From: Bacteroidota bacterium
Lineage (GTDB): Bacteria; Bacteroidota; Bacteroidia; Bacteroidales; Prolixibacteraceae
Length of the DNA: 6,235 nt
Direction of reading: 5' to 3'
Assembly: GCA_030632865.1 (NCBI GenBank)
Contig: DAOVTY010000193.1
Coordinates: forward strand, 1 to 6,235
The notes beneath the pieces were generated by a model, which did no database searches, was not told the DNA's origin, and saw nothing but the letters and a program-made list of their open reading frames with translations. Within the stretch, counting starts at the first letter, position 1. Each line of letters starts with the position of its first letter. The position numbers were made by a program, and so were the translations under genes. Positions 4,603-6,235 of the stretch are shown here, piece by piece.

Positions 4603-6235
4603 ATGCTCAGAATAATTACCACTTTTATATTTCTTTCTTATTCATTTTTGAATCTAGGAGCTCAAGAGAACAATTACTTTTCGCCCACCGACTTTGATAT
4701 TGACACCAAAAATAAACTGCTTTTTATTGCTGGAAAAACTGCTAATGAAATCCAGTCGTATAATCTTTCTGATTTCAGTCTGCAAAATACACTACAAACC
4801 GAACTGACTCCTAAAGCCGTAAAAATTGTAGGCGATAATTTATTGATAACACAGTCTTATTCTGCTGGTGAATTACTGGTGATTGATAAAAACAGTTTTG
4901 TAATTAAATCGAGAATAAAAGTGGGTAATGGAGCTTGCGACATTGCAACAACATCAGACTATAAAACAGTATTTGTTGCCAACCAGTTTTCAAACGATAT
5001 TTCTGTGATTGATTTGGAGTTACAAACAGAGACAAAAAGAATACCAGTATTACGACAGCCCATGCAAATTGAAATTTCGTTGGATGGGAATTATCTTTTT
5101 GCTGCCAATTTCCTTACTTCCGAGTCTGCCAATTCAGACACGGTTACCTCTAAAGTTAGTATTATCGATTTGGAAACTGAGCAAGTAATTAAAAATATTC
5201 CGCTGGCAAATGGAAGTAATGCTTTACGCGGAATGTCGCTTTCTGCCGATGGGAAATATCTGTTTATCTCTCATAATCTAGGACGATTTCAGATGCCTAC
5301 CACGCAGTTGGAACAGGGCTGGATGAATACTAGTGCATTGAGTGTGATTAATACAGGCAGTTTGGAATTTGTAGCTACTGTTTTATTAGATGAACCTGAA
5401 TACGGAGCAGCAGGTTCGTGGGGAATTAGTTGCACACCAGAGAATATTTTTGTAGCACATTCGGGAACGCACGATTTTAGCAAAATAAACTATTCCGAAT
5501 TTATTGAAAAGTTAAATAAAACGAGAGACAAAGACGCGCTTTCTTACAACCTGCGATTTTTATCGGGAATAAGAACACGAATAAAAGTAGATGGAAATGG
5601 TCCGCGGGTTTTAAAAGCTTCGGGCAATCAACTATTTGTAGCCAATTATTTTACCGATAACATAAATATTTTCGACATTGCAACAAACTATATTTCCACG
5701 TCAATTCAATTAAATAAATTTACGAAAGTTGACGAAGTCCGTTTGGGTGAAATGTATTTTAACGATGCAACTTACTGTTTTCAGGGCTGGCAGTCGTGTA
5801 ACGGATGTCACCCTGACGAGGCAAGAACTGATGGTTTAAACTGGGATTTGTTGAACGACGGAATGGGTAATCCTAAAAACTGTAAAAGTATGTTACTGGC
5901 TCACGAAACTGCTCCGGCAATGATTACAGGAATTCGCCCAAATGCAGAGGCAGGAGTAAGAGCCGGATTCATTCACATTCAATTCACCCAAATTGAAGAG
6001 CAACATGCAACAGCAGTTGATAAATATTTGATGTCGTTAAGTGCAATTCCCAGTCCGTATTTGGTAAATGGCAAACTCAGTAAAAAAGCACAAAAAGGGA
6101 AAGTCATTTTTGAGAATGAGGGTTGTATTAATTGCCATTCGGGCAAATGGTTTACTGACCAAAAAATGCACGAAATTGGAAAGCATGATGAGTACGATAA
6201 TAACAATAACTGGGATACGCCAACCCTTATTGAAG
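4603..6235 (+). CDS. YVTN beta-propeller / di-haem cytochrome c peroxidase (MauG-like) fusion, C-terminus cut off
   Basis: An open frame of 544 codons runs from ATG 4603 off the right edge; an in-frame TGA at 4597-4599 excludes an earlier start. Residues 1-20 form a signal peptide (MLRIITTFIFLSYSFLNLGA). Residues about 25-365 are YVTN/NHL-like propeller repeats, for example FVANQFSNDISVIDL, LSADGKYLFISHNLG and LFVANYFTDNINIFDI. The rest is a bacterial di-haem peroxidase module with haem sites CNGCH (399-403) and CINCH (508-512). Family hallmarks are TDGLNWDLLNDGMGNPKN, HETAPAMITGIR and the final WDTPTLIE, after which I would expect roughly 50-80 more residues. Di-haem CCP/MauG proteins use two c haems to reduce peroxide or to oxidise a substrate or partner protein. 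It lies 64 bp after the HzsA-related gene on the same strand with no visible terminator between, so an operon and shared periplasmic electron transfer are likely. The true substrate cannot be told. Confidence 0.9.
   Translation, partial: MLRIITTFIFLSYSFLNLGAQENNYFSPTDFDIDTKNKLLFIAGKTANEIQSYNLSDFSLQNTLQTELTPKAVKIVGDNLLITQSYSAGELLVIDKNSFVIKSRIKVGNGACDIATTSDYKTVFVANQFSNDISVIDLELQTETKRIPVLRQPMQIEISLDGNYLFAANFLTSESANSDTVTSKVSIIDLETEQVIKNIPLANGSNALRGMSLSADGKYLFISHNLGRFQMPTTQLEQGWMNTSALSVINTGSLEFVATVLLDEPEYGAAGSWGISCTPENIFVAHSGTHDFSKINYSEFIEKLNKTRDKDALSYNLRFLSGIRTRIKVDGNGPRVLKASGNQLFVANYFTDNINIFDIATNYISTSIQLNKFTKVDEVRLGEMYFNDATYCFQGWQSCNGCHPDEARTDGLNWDLLNDGMGNPKNCKSMLLAHETAPAMITGIRPNAEAGVRAGFIHIQFTQIEEQHATAVDKYLMSLSAIPSPYLVNGKLSKKAQKGKVIFENEGCINCHSGKWFTDQKMHEIGKHDEYDNNNNWDTPTLIE

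Noticed and set aside
4574..4615. A 13-codon frame between the two cytochrome genes
   Set aside because: It is very short, overlaps the next gene out of phase, and has no supporting signal.

Overview
The window looks like a chromosomal segment of a member of the Bacteroidota, plausibly a Marinilabiliales/Prolixibacteraceae-type marine or sediment organism. The signs are the AT-rich DNA, the absence of Shine-Dalgarno sequences before the starts, a FecR-type anti-sigma factor followed by a SusC/RagA-type TonB-dependent receptor, and exported c-type cytochromes of a kind common in that phylum. The genus is an inference.

Left half, minus strand (1741 down to 1): a FecR-family membrane anti-sigma factor is followed after 68 bp by the start of a SusC-like outer-membrane receptor, which runs off the left edge. 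The receptor has an N-terminal STN signalling domain, a carboxypeptidase-regulatory-like domain and a TonB-box-like segment. This is the usual trans-envelope signalling pair of a nutrient-uptake (PUL-like) locus. The expected partner, an ECF sigma factor directly upstream of fecR, is absent: a 439-bp non-coding gap follows and then a gene on the opposite strand. The cytoplasmic N-terminus of FecR is also short.

Middle (1742-2180): a divergent AT-rich intergenic region. It holds a perfect 14-bp palindrome, a possible fecR promoter/leader with a 13-codon reading frame, and a 30-codon reading frame whose stop overlaps the start of the next gene as ATGA.

Right half, plus strand (2181 to 6235): two exported haem proteins, probably one operon. 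The first is an HzsA-related protein, homologous to the alpha subunit of anammox hydrazine synthase, with a beta-propeller and two CXXCH haem sites. Its 785-codon frame is interrupted by one in-frame TGA at 3063-3065, where the family, as I recall it, has tryptophan. The second, 64 bp downstream, is a YVTN-type beta-propeller joined to a di-haem cytochrome c peroxidase/MauG-like module, cut off by the right edge. Together they suggest a periplasmic redox module of unknown substrate next to a TonB-dependent uptake locus. I see no RNA genes, mobile elements or CRISPR arrays.
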